Source: Anisus vortex (Eukaryota > Mollusca > Gastropoda > Planorbidae). Taken from it: a DNA stretch of 64,000 nt. Position numbers and translations under genes: made by a program. The notes below the pieces were generated by a model. The model had not been told where the DNA came from. It saw only the letters and a list, made by a program, of their open reading frames with translations, and did not search any database. Of this stretch, positions 34,633 through 45,385 are shown one piece after another. The DNA is taken from contig OX421503.1 of NCBI GenBank assembly GCA_949126835.1, positions 4,392,823 through 4,456,822 on the forward strand, in the 5' to 3' direction. Positions within the stretch are counted from its first letter, which is position 1; each line of letters begins with the position of its first letter.

Positions 34633-35309
34633 TATGACGTCATTTACCATTGCATAATACAATCCTTCCCCTCTGCCCAACAAGTTTATTGTGGAAACTT
34701 CTACTTGAGTGACGTCAAAAAACGCAAGGGACTGAACTCTTTAAAAAAAAAATTATATTTCTCTTTCTGACATATTCTTTATAATGCCTGAAAAAAAAAG
34801 TACATATTTAAAAACCACTACTTTAAAACCATCTTCAATATTTCATTATAGGAAAACTTCCGAACCAGGTGTGTCACGAAAGATATCCGTCCAAACAGAG
34901 CAGCCGACTGGAGCGCGCGGGAAATTGATTTTTTTTCTCTTACTCGTCCGTTTCCAATGTCAACCCTACCCATTGATAGTAACCAGTGAAGGCTGCGCTT
35001 TCAAAAAAAAAAAAAAAAAAAAAAAATTGAAAGTAAAAGAACCTCTCTACATCTTCAAGTGTCTCAGCGGCTTGTATAGATAGATGAGTCCGGCTGACAA
35101 AACCGTTGTGGTCGAATCCTGGTAATAATTTATGGCACTTTGTCATTGAATGGGTTCTTCTGCCTAGTTTAAGTTTATAAGATTTGTGTAGTATGTAGCT
35201 TGTTTTGAAACCAAGCAAGATAATAAAATATGTTTCTTAGAAGATATATGTTGTTTTTTTTTTGTGTGTGTTAGTATTAAGTGTGCTACTTGGCCTGTTA
35301 GTTCGAATT

Positions 35310-35530
35310 TTTTGTGCACGTGTGATCGTGTATGTGTGTTTGTGTATGTGTGTTTGTATATGTGTGTTTGTGTACGCGTGATCGTGTATGTGTGTTTGTG
35401 TATGTGTGTTTTTGTGTGTGTGTGTTTGTGTGTGTGAGTTTGTGTATGTGTGTATATGTCTGTTCGTGTATGCACAGGATTCTGCGTTTTTCGTTTCTTC
35501 TTTTGTGTGTCTGTGTATGTATGAACAAAT
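35310..35530. repeat. TG-rich tandem repeat (gtgtatgtgtgtttgtgtat)
   Basis: Imperfect repeats of gtgtatgtgtgttt with gtgatcgtgtatgtgtg variants. It generates Thr/His-rich and Cys/Val-rich artefact ORFs on opposite strands. Confidence 0.9.
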
Positions 35531-35551
35531 GCATTTAAGTACTTTTTCTTC

Positions 35552-35712
35552 CCCAATGGCATCCGGGCATGGAATGGGTTACTTCAACAAACCAGAAAAA
35601 CCAGTAACTTAACATTTAAAACACAAATCAAAATGCAATACTAGAATCATGGATGAGCGAAGGACGCAATAATGTTCTTTATAGAATGATCGTCTGTAAT
35701 ATATAAGATAAG
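35552..35712 (+). mobile_element. LINE family C, 3' end
   Basis: It runs from ggcatccgggcatggaatgg to gatcgtctgtaatatataag and ataag. A hAT MITE inserted a few bases beyond the tail (35721). Confidence 0.8.
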
Positions 35713-35720
35713 ACCTAGAT

Positions 35721-35914
35721 CAGCGATGGCGAACCTATGGCACGCGTGCCACAGCTGGCACGCAGAGCCATTTCTGTGAGCACGCGAGCATTTACCAAAA
35801 ATGGAACAGCCAAGTTATGGTATTTGGTTTTAATTGCCGTGTTGGCACGTTGAAAGAAATAAGGTCTTGTATTGTACTTTGGGCACGCGGCCTCAAAAAG
35901 GTTCGCTATCACTG
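35721..35914. mobile_element. hAT MITE M1-like, 194 bp with perfect 8-bp target duplication
   Basis: Ends cagcgatggcgaacc and ggttcgctatcactg are inverted copies (13 of 15). They are flanked by identical 8-mers, acctagat, at 35713-35720 and 35915-35922. An 8-bp duplication with CA..TG ends is diagnostic of hAT transposition. The interior repeats ggcacgc words and codes for nothing. It inserted at the very end of a LINE C tail. Confidence 0.85.
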
Positions 35915-36409
35915 ACCTAGATAAATCACGAAATCGGGAATGTAACTGTAGTATGCCTTTTCATCCAGAAATATGCCAAATGTATCCAAGAAAAAGAAAC
36001 AAATATTTACAAACTACTCACGTGTCTATTAGCCTGTGTTTCCTTTGCCTTGCTTCAGAGCATGTTTAGCATGTATCTACTTCTTTTTATTTGCGTCCCC
36101 TCCCCCCTTCCGCGCGAGATCTTATGAAAATGAGTGTGTGTGTGTGTCTGCGTGTGTTTTATATATTATGTATGCCTGTATATATATGTTTTGCGTGCTT
36201 TTTCTTGAGAGTGCAAGCCTGTTGTAGATAATGATTTTTATTAATGAACAACTACAATAATTATTTAAAGAGTAATGATCGTTCATTGTATGAAGGCGTT
36301 GGTGTTCATTTGAATATTATCATTTTTCTTTCATTGCGAATCGTTATTAACATGAATATTATTGACAATTCTTTTAGTTAAAATATTAATAAGAGTGATT
36401 CGCCCTTGT

Positions 36410-39047
36410 CAGTGGCGTAGCTAGGGTCATCTGCGCCCGGGGACATGACACAAATTCTGCGCCCCTTCTCGCACCGACAGAGTCTGGGGGCGCACTGAGC
36501 CCCCACAAGAAAAATTTGAAATTGTACGGTTTATATGGTTCATTTTCAAAGCATCTGGTTTTTTAATGAAATAGAATACAGACTAATAATTCTCCATACG
36601 GTTGTAAACAATTTTTTTGAAAAAAAATAATTATACTCTACTAATTAATCTAAACCAGGGGTCGGCAACCTTTTGCTAACAGAAACTAGGATTTCTAAAT
36701 CATTCAGCATGCTAACAGCCTAAAAGTCAACATGCTCTAATTGTTTTATTACTTTTTAAAATACAATTAATTTAATTCCGTATCAAGACCAAGGCCCAAA
36801 TCAAAAGAAAACTATAGAGAAAATTGTTTTATGTTCAATAAAATAAATAACATGTTTGTGATCATCATCCTTTTTATTTTTATTTACAGCAAATACAATA
36901 TTTTATTACCAAACTTTCATATTTAGGGTAACTATTTTGTAAACATTATCGTTTGGTTTATCAAGATAAGGATCTAGCAACTGATAGGTTATATTTTGTT
37001 CTGTTTAACTGAAGTTTTCTCTAATATGTTTTAGTTGTAGCTGAGTTTGTGATATTATCGTTAAACGGAATGGATACTTAGTAATCATACCAACTGGGTA
37101 GTTAATGTAATGTTTAAAAAAGGTGCACATAATTTTTTAATCATATAATATTTATATAATTTTTAACGACTTTTTACAATTTGGTCATCGTAAAGTTAAG
37201 TTGCAGGCCATTTAGTCTTTATAATAATAAAAAAACTACAACATAAAAATTAGAAATATTAGCGCAAATAATATGGGCTAATTATCTCCCTTTAATTAAA
37301 ATAAAGATTCTAAATTTGATTTAAAAGTGATGCCTAATTTGTTTTGTAAAATAAAAAAATAATTTTTGACTAATTATTTTTTCTTTATATAAATCCAGCA
37401 TTAAGGTATTCATTTACAAGATTTAATTATTAGAGGTATGAAATTAATTTACGGTAAACTGTTGCGAATAAACATTCCCTGCATTAATTGTTTGTCCATT
37501 TAACCTTAAGGAGTTTATCTTTTTACCAAACATTCATAATTACAACAATTGCATAATGTAATGCTATTCAAAAGTCTCTTATATTTATTAAATTGATGAA
37601 ATAAAATTTGTTTTAGAATAACTTATATTTATGTTAAATTATAGAAGATGAGCATAAAAACTCTAAAATATAATTAGTCTGTATCAATAATAAATGATAA
37701 TATAATGGCAGATACATATTTAGTCATTTCTGTGTTTCTGACTTAGAGTGTATTGTAAAAGACCTCTTTGAATTCTTAACACAGCTTTCATGTGCAATAA
37801 ATACTGCTCACACGTGTAAGTTGAAAGTACAGCGAATGCCTGTCAGTTGTGACTTTCCTAAGCAGCTTCCATTCAGAGTATCCAGCAAATTGGCACATTT
37901 TGATGTCTATTTTTTTAATGTTTAAAATTCAACTAGCTGCGTTTTAAAATCTCCAATATCCCTCCAGTTATTTTAAGAAAAAAGACATCTACATCTAAGA
38001 AGGTTGTAGTAAGATTTAGCCAGTTAGGCTTGTTGAGGTATGAAAAAATGAGTCCATCAATTTAAAAGTCTTGTCTTTGTATAGAAAACTCCGCTTTGAG
38101 TGCTTCAATGTACTACTGAAAACGCCCATCTATCTATCTAAATATTTGCCTTTATAAAGGAGCGTACATATATTAAATGTGTTGAAATTGATTTCACTCA
38201 ATATATAGACAAATCCATTTCAGTGATCTAACAGTTCAAGTGCTGTTTGACCCCGTCCTTGTAAATGCGTTCAACTTACTGAAATGTGTCGAACTGTCAT
38301 TCAGAAACATCGGCATCAACAGTCAGTTTTCCCCATGAAGAACCGAAAATGTTGTTTTTTTATCGTTAAAAAAAACTCGTGGAGACCTCTCGCGTGCCAT
38401 TGAAAATCGCTCTGCGTGCCAAGTTTGGCACCCGTGCCTTAGGTTGCCGATCACTTATCTAGACTATACATGACTGGAATAGACATAGTCTACAATAACT
38501 CTTTCAAGGCTTGCTGCGTCTTTGAAATGTATCCGAACAAAACCTTTGATTGTTACTTTTCTTTAGTTTGAAAATCCACATCCACAAATCTGATGATTTT
38601 AGAGAGCTGTCCCCGGTGTCCTAGATCAGAGGTTGAGTCAAGTAAGATACCCGTTAAATCCAATATTCGACTCGAAATTATCCAAATTTATACAATTGTT
38701 AAAACCAGATGCCACTTTCAGTATATGAAGAAAAATATTTGAACCCAAACTGGTCTTTGTTTAAAAAAAAAACAAAAAAACCATCAGCAATCCTACATTG
38801 TGGATGTGTCATTTGTTGTATGAGTAGAATGGCGCCCCTTAATGCTCAATGGGGGCGCCAAAATCATGCTTGCCAACTGGTTCGTAATGACGATATTTGT
38901 GAAGCTCCAAAATTCAATCTTGCAAACGTATAAGTTTACATCAAAATAAAATTAAATAATTAGTTTTAATACTCATTTTGGCGCCCCCTAACGTGGCGCC
39001 TGGGAACATATGTCCCCCCCTGTCCCCCCCCCCTAGCTACGCCACTG
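36410..39047. mobile_element. hAT-type element M2, interrupted by a nested hAT element
   Basis: The terminal inverted repeats are perfect over 17 bases: cagtggcgtagctaggg at 36410-36426, and its complement at 39031-39047. They are flanked by identical 8-mers, gcccttgt (36402-36409 and 39048-39055). Removing the inner 1.8-kb insertion and one target copy leaves about 830 bp with no plausible transposase, so it is non-autonomous. A 75-codon ORF at 38709-38933 is not recognised. Confidence 0.85.
36656..38456. mobile_element. hAT-type element of the M1 group, 1.8 kb, nested
   Basis: The left end caggggtcggcaacc and right end ggttgccgatcactt are inverted copies (12 of 15). The flanks are atctaaac (36648-36655) and atctagac (38457-38464), an 8-bp duplication with one later change. 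Its right 70 bp match the right end of the 51705-51911 MITE, so this is a longer family member. The very AT-rich interior has no intact ORF. A minus-strand remnant around 37740-38340 could be a decayed transposase but carries many stops and was not recognised with confidence. Confidence 0.75.
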
Positions 39048-39074
39048 GCCCTTGTTTTAATTAAGTACCTAAAG

Positions 39075-39335
39075 TAAATTAAGTATTTCTGTTGGACCGA
39101 ATTGATCATAAGGCCGGTGAAGCAGTGTTCACCAGTTTCTGATTCCACGGCATACTAGGGGACTATGTGGCTGCAAATACTTTTACACCAACTAATGTCA
39201 GGTACCTGTCAGAGCAGGGTAGACCCTGGGACACCCTCCAGTCCCGGGAACCAATTCCAGCCTTCAAACGGGTTCCGAGCCTAGGGCCTTCGGTACGCCA
39301 GTCGAACGTGCTGACGCTCGACCACCGTGCCTCCA
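39075..39335 (-). mobile_element. SINE S1, full-length copy
   Basis: The minus strand gives the tRNA-like head (tggaggcacggtggtcgag; B-box remnant after ccgaaggcccta), the body with tgacattagttggtgtaaaa, and the tail (actggtgaacactgcttc; ggtccaacagaaatac). It starts 28 bp beyond the hAT-type element at 36410-39047. Confidence 0.85.
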
Positions 39336-39833
39336 TTTGACCCCAAGAAGTAGGCAGACGACAATATGGCCGGAGATAGAAGACATTTTATTGTATGTGT
39401 GTACGAAGACATTTTGCTGTAAATATAATATTGTGATTATTCAATATGACTCTACAAGTTTAATAATGTAAGTAAATACAGAAATGTAACTTGATTATTT
39501 TTCATATGAGTAATTTATGTATTATATAAACGCATTAAAAAAATATTCTGAAAATACAGACATTAACAATATTGATAAATTTTTTCATAGCGTGTAAAAA
39601 AAAATGCACAAAATATTAGGTCAAATTTCTAATTGAATATAGCTGTCAAACTTTTTTTTAAAACATAACAACATAATATTGTTTCAATTAAACCTAGACA
39701 GCTTGAAAAATTCTATTAAAATAGGTTTTTATATTAAAAAAGAAGAAAATAATTTTCTATAAGATATCTATTGATGAAGATAATTAAAGGAAGATTATAT
39801 CTTTAAGATACAATACACCATAGATCTTACCAT

Positions 39834-39956
39834 ATACTATAATATACATGAACCGCTTGCTTTAGTTTTTCATGCTAGTATCTTCTTTTTTTTTTTTTTT
39901 GCAATTCCCGATTCTAAATAAAGTAATTGTCATACAAGTTCCGTTTTATTAAATCG
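39834..39956. mobile_element. MITE M3, partial third copy, inverted relative to copy 2
   Basis: The segment carries the accgcttgctttag end, a poly-T expansion, then cccgattctaaataaagt and tccgttttattaaatcgc. The last two are inverted matches to 40141-40220 inside copy 2. It is truncated and about 53 bp from copy 2, so the two form a large imperfect palindrome. Confidence 0.55.
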
Positions 39957-40009
39957 CATTTTTTCGACTTTAAATGAATACTTGTAGGCCTATTAATCCT
40001 ATTATCATT

Positions 40010-40288
40010 GACTATAATAAGATAGACCGCGTGCTCTATTATTAGAGCTTATGTTCTTTTTCGTGCGCACACAACACTGATCTATAAATGTTTCCGATCT
40101 GTACAACTTTCGATTTTAATTTCTCATTGAGAAAATCATAGCGATTAAATAAAACAGAACTCGTATATCAATAACTTTATTTCCTATATAGCAATTACTT
40201 TATTTAGAATCGGGAATTCTGAAAATCAGTGTTTCAAGTCATCATATAGCAGAAACACTAAAGCAAGCGGTCCATGTATTATATAGTC
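40010..40288. mobile_element. MITE M3, copy 2
   Basis: The left end gactataataagatagacc and right end ggtccatgtattatatagtc are inverted copies of each other. In reverse complement the element aligns with the copy at 881-1181 over much of its length. An AT-rich patch near 40170-40195 is unique to this copy. Confidence 0.7.
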
Positions 40289-40389
40289 TATGATCTTACT
40301 TTTAGTTTCTGGGTTTTCCCGCGTTTAAGATTAATTCAGACGGTATCTTTTTAAATATTTGTAGCAGTTAAAGAACTAACTAACATAAC

Positions 40390-40560
40390 AGTATGTCTAT
40401 CTCAGTATCTGTCTGTCTGCCTTTCTTACTGTCTGTCTGTCTTGATGACTGTCTTCCGGCCTTTCTGAGAGTATGTCTGCTTTTCTGACAATCTGTCTGC
40501 CTATCTAACTATCTATTTAACTATTTATCTATCTAAAGAAATAATTATCTATCTATCTAT
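40390..40560. repeat. Degenerate (TCTG/TCTA)n repeat
   Basis: gtctgtctgcc, tatctatctat and related words, imperfect. Confidence 0.75.
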
Positions 40561-41380
40561 ATATAGTATATTCATCTGTCTAAATGCCCATTTTTCAAAA
40601 AATACATTTATCACATAGACTCTAATACTTAAGGCTATTGAAAAAAAAGATAAATAAACACCACAATTAATTCTAAGTGTACTTACTCATATTTTTAATT
40701 GTTAAAAAAAAACATACAATAACAACAATCATATCCTTAACCGTAACAGCTTACCTATCCTACCCATAATTCCCAACGGTGTCATTATAACCTACTGACA
40801 ACCATCTTAAACCGCAGGTGTTTCAACTGACGACAACGCGCGCGCACTTCTATGCCAATTACTGCCAGGAAATGAAATCAAGTGGTGCCCAACTTTAAGA
40901 AAACCTGTTTGCCAATAATATAGAGGTAGAAGAAAAGAAAATGGACACACCACAACCGCCTACCCCAAATGAACAAAATTGCCACACCATTTTTATGTTC
41001 ATATTTATTTTCTTTAACGTCTGACATATAACATATCCATGTATATCAAATTTACGATTTGTGTGTGGGTTCCGATCCCCATTGGTTAATTTAAAGACCT
41101 TATTGTCCCATATTTTAATTTTGCGATCTCGCTTCGGTCACTTGTCCACCTTAACTCAGTGGTTAGCTTATCCTACTGCCATTCTGACGACATGGTATTG
41201 ATTCCCCGCTAATAACTTTTAGTTTTCATTGTTTTTCTACTTTTGTATTTCACATTTTCATTAAATATTGTAAATAATTTCAGGACTTGTTTTCAGTAAG
41301 TAAAATCTAATATTTTTTATTTTAGACGCATGCGGGAGACGGGTGTTCGATTCTCATCCAGATATAGTCCAAACTTTTTC

Positions 41381-41461
41381 TTAACCCTTCCCGTACCGAC
41401 CTACTTCTATCTATGCTGCCTTCAGTTCCGCTATATACGCGCCCGGGACTGTAAGGGTTAA
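41381..41461. mobile_element. TTAA-flanked mini-MITE M4, copy 2 (73 bp)
   Basis: TTAA 41381-41384 and 41458-41461. The element reads cccttcccgtaccgacc to gggactgtaaggg and holds ctatatacgcgcccggg inside. It is in the opposite orientation to copy 1. Confidence 0.8.
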
Positions 41462-41959
41462 ATTATTTTCCTAAATGTTTTCTGTAAATAATTAATAATT
41501 ATATATTTTTTTCAATTAATATAGATTTCTGTTCATTGTTGTTTATAAAATTCTTATCTTTAGCTATATGTATTACTGAAATTACAAATTTATTAGAAAT
41601 AAAACAAGTGCACAAAAAAGGGCGTGGAGGCGTTTCCTTTGGGTGGGGCTTTGAGGGGGGGAGGGAAGGGGGCTGAAATTCAAAACTACCCCCAGAAATA
41701 CTCAACCTTAAATAATGCAGATCCCTCACTCCCTCGGCAACCAGGCTCGGCCTTTTGATCTACAATCAGCGACATGTCGCACTTGGGTGCGCCCCACTGA
41801 GCAGGCACTTGGGCTAAACTTCCTGTTGCTGTTAGATTGTGTGTCTCTTGTTCGTTGTTATTGTATGTTTTTATATCTTTGTTTGTATTGTTCTTTTTTT
41901 TTAAGTTTGTTTTTCTCTAAAACTATCAACTAGTTAAGTGGTTTGTATCGCATTCTCGA

Positions 41960-42690
41960 TGACTAAAATTCGATAACTACAATTCGGTGGATGCATTTCT
42001 ATGGCTACATTTCGAATTTCGATGGCTAAATCTCGATGGCTACATTACGATGGCTACATTACGATGGCTACATTACGATGGCTACATTACGATGGTTACA
42101 TTACGATGGCTACATTACGATGGCTACATTTCGATGGCTACATTTCAATGGCTACATTACAATGGTTACATTTCGATGGCTACATTTTGATATCTACATT
42201 TCGATGGCTAAATTTCGATGGCTACATTTCGATGGCTAAATTTCGATGGCTACATTTCGATGGCTACATTTCGAGGGCTACATTTCGATGGCTACATTTC
42301 GATGGCTACATTACTATGACTCTATTACGATGGCTACATTACGATGGCTACATTTCGATGGGGACATTTCGATGGCTACATTTCAATGGCTACATTACGA
42401 TGGCTACATTACGATGGCTACATTACAATGGTTACATTTCGATGGCTACATTTCGATATCTACATTTCGATGGCTAAATTTCGATGGCTACATTTCGATG
42501 GCTACATTTCGAGGGCTACATTTTGATGGCTACATTTCGATGGCTACATTACGATGGCTACATTACTATGACTCTATTACGATGGCTAAATTTCGATGGG
42601 TACATTACGATCGCTACATTACGATGGCTACATTACCTTTTCTACTTTCAGTGGTTACATCACGATTGCTACATTCAATGGCTACTTTTT
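41960..42690. repeat. 14-bp minisatellite, about 50 copies
   Basis: Unit cgatggctacatta/t. Variants such as gatatctac, gagggctac and actatgactctatt recur at longer intervals, so blocks of several units were duplicated together. Open frames of 14-residue repeats (MATFRWLHFDGYIS) are artefacts. Confidence 0.95.
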
Positions 42691-42844
42691 TTTGGACGCA
42701 ATCGTCATATAACTTTTCCTAAATCTTAATTTAAAGCTGGGGTGTGCGACATTCTTAGTCAAAGTGTAAACACATTTTCAGATAGTTTGGACCATAATGT
42801 TGTATCCTATTTAATTATATAAATACATAACCATTTAATTAAAC

Positions 42845-43075
42845 TAACGTCATAGACCTTAATTTACTGTAACTTCATAGACCTTTATTTAAAGTAACGT
42901 CATATACCTTTATTTAATCCACGCTAATGACTTTTTCTTTAAAAAAAATACATACCTTTACTTAAAGTAACCACAAAGACCAATAGTTCATCTACGTCAT
43001 ATACCTTTGTTCAGACTATAGTTGAAGTAACGTTACGAACTTCTACTCAATTAACGTCATATACATTTTATTACC
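42845..43075. repeat. Degenerate ~37-bp repeat (taacgtcatagacctttatt)
   Basis: About six diverged units with gtcatagacc/gtcatatacc and tttatttaaagtaacg blocks. Confidence 0.65.
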
Positions 43076-43204
43076 GATTTGACCTTCTATAGAACTTGAC
43101 CGTCATCAAAAGCTTAACGCGATCGTTAAATACATCCCACCCACCACATTTTCTAACCCACAGTCCTACCATAACAAATAGAACATGATCCAGCAACCAT
43201 GAAC

Positions 43205-43475
43205 CAACAGCAGTAAACAATCAACACGTCAAAACACGCCATCAAACAACAGTAAACAATCAACAAGTCACAACATGCCATACAACAAGCAGTAAACAAT
43301 CACCTCGTCAGAACATGCCATACAACAGCAGTAAGCAATCAACAAGTCACAACATGCCATACAACAAGCAGTAAACAATCACCTCGTCAGAACATGCCAT
43401 ACAACAGCAGTAAGCAATCAACAAGTCACAACATGCCATACAACAGCAGTAAACAATCACCACGTCACAACATGC
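43205..43475. repeat. ~40-bp minisatellite, 6-7 copies
   Basis: Unit acagcagtaaacaatcaaca plus agtcacaacatgccatacaa. Two alternating versions (aacaagtcac and acctcgtcag) appear in turn. Confidence 0.9.
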
Positions 43476-43844
43476 CTTCAAGCGACCGTTAGAATCATTA
43501 AAAGATTATCGCTGTCTGCGCACCAGTGATCTAAAACAATGAATCCTCTAATGTTTTGTCAATACAAGTTGTTTATTGTCCATTTTTGTTTGTTGTTTTT
43601 ACATTTTAACATTGCCACATTTTAAATAGTTTAATGCAGGTCCTGCACACTATTCATGCGTGTACCATAAAACGTGCAAATAGCCATAAAAGTTATTTTT
43701 AATATGTTATGGCGAGATCAATTTGTATTATAAAGGTATAGACGCAGTTTAGAAATAAATATAGTGTTTGCTTAAATCATTATGCTCATTGTACTGTAAA
43801 TTCAAATACCAACATATCTTAAATAATAATAATAATAATGACTG

Positions 43845-43985
43845 ACTTTAGTCGGCATAAAGTAAAGGCGGTTGGACACTGTGCTGGTCACACATCCCCT
43901 AGTATACCGTGGCCACGGAAACTGGTGAACGCTGCTTTACAGGCCCTATGAGAAATTTGGTCCGACTGAATACTTTTACTTTACT
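43845..43985 (+). mobile_element. SINE S1, 3' half
   Basis: It runs from tagtcggcataaagtaaagg to ggtccgactgaatactttta, with the conserved gtggccacggaaactggtga block. It follows an (ATA)n tract at about 43824-43838. Confidence 0.85.
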
Positions 43986-44544
43986 TCAGACTAGAGACAT
44001 GCATATGACGGAACAATCTCCAGTATAGAAAAAGCTTCGGATACACAATATGTACAAGATAATATAAGATAATATAAGATAAAATATGATAATATAAACA
44101 CATAAATTATGAAAGTAAAGTAAAAACAAAAAAACGAGTAGATATTCATACAACTTCATTATAAATATTGTCATAAAAAAAACACAACTATTGACAAAGA
44201 GTTATTTCAATTCCCATTGTCAAAACTTCCATTGTCCTGCTTACTAAAATGTCAATAGTTAACTTGCAATACGGCCAAACAATACACCGATATATAGTTA
44301 TACTTCTAGTACATCGAGAAAATCATGAACATCTAGAACTTCAATGACATCTAGAACTTCAAGACCATCTAGAACAAAAGTTTCCTCGCTACAGTAATCT
44401 TCAATTAACAGAGAGACAATGCTATTTGAATAAGAACTCAGTTCCTTGTACTACTTCTCAGTTAATATTTTATAATAGTTCTCCCTACAATTTAGTTTTG
44501 TTTTTAATGAAACGTTATTCTACTGGGACACTTGCGACACTTTA

Positions 44545-44640
44545 GTTCAAGAGAAAGCGGCAACCTATGGCACGCGTACCAGACTTGGCACATGCATTTG
44601 ATTTTAAGTTTTGGTTTAAAGAATTACGTCTTATACTAAT
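44545..44640. mobile_element. hAT MITE M1, partial copy
   Basis: It holds cggcaacctatggcacgcg and taccagacttggcacatgc, the left third of an M1 element in the orientation of 35721-35914. The right end was not found. Confidence 0.5.
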
Positions 44641-45084
44641 GGAGTTCATGCTCTGCATTTGCAACGTTGCGGTACGTCACAGATAATTGGAAGAAAGTAC
44701 GCCCCGGTGTTTACGATGTATTGTCAACGTATAATCATTGTCCATACTTACGGTTTCTTCTAGTAAAAAATCATACTAGCATTAAATCTTGTAACTTCTA
44801 TGATAAAATCATCGCTTTAAAATTAATTTGACAGTGAGAGAATGTTGAAAGTCCACACTGTAAACATATTTGATAAAGATGACAAAATTTGGATTAACAT
44901 GGTTCCTCTAGATCTACTGGTCTTTCAACATGTTTAAGATTTACAACTTGAATTTATGTGAGTTAAACAACTTTAATCACCTAGACTTTTTACATCTTAT
45001 TTTTTTCAGATACCTCCATACTGTCTCCAACATGAAAGAAACAATAATAATTAAAAAAAACAACATTATTTTTAATTCGGTAGA

Positions 45085-45385
45085 ACAAGAGATCCTTCAG
45101 AGACGATAGATCGGCCGAACACTTCGAAAAACAAGTTTCCAGCACAACTAGACAGGCCCTGAGCTGGAATACTGAAGGAAAACGGAAAATAGGCCGGCCG
45201 ATTAAAACCTGTCGCAAGAGAGGTGGAAGCAGATAGGCCTGGCAAAGGAACTTGGCGGCCTTACTTGAAGGAAGCTGGAGAGACTGGCCCAGGATATAGA
45301 TGCCTTGGGAACCCTTATTGGCGGCCTATGTCCTAGAAATGACCACAGACGTCGATGAAAATCGGCAGCTTTTCCTCGAGGACGA
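45085..45385 (+). pseudogene. LINE C-terminal fragment (R-Q-A-L-x-W-N type)
   Basis: One frame reads HFEKQVSSTTRQALSWNTEG and KRKIGRPIKTCRKRGGSR, stop. A shifted frame carries the L-E-R-L-A-Q-D block and the R-W-W-R-P-M-S-type end. This pattern (A-L-x-W-N-P-x-G-K-R-K-x-G-R-P) is common at the C-terminus of invertebrate LINE polyproteins. Several stops and frameshifts. Confidence 0.75.

Noticed and set aside
36860..38340. Possible hAT transposase remnant inside the nested element
   Set aside because: Minus-strand frames show scattered resemblance only, with many stops and no recognisable catalytic or C-terminal dimerisation block, so it is not annotated as a gene.
41987..42729. Repeat ORFs resembling a WLHFDGYISMATFR protein
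   Set aside because: Product of the 14-bp array in all three plus frames.
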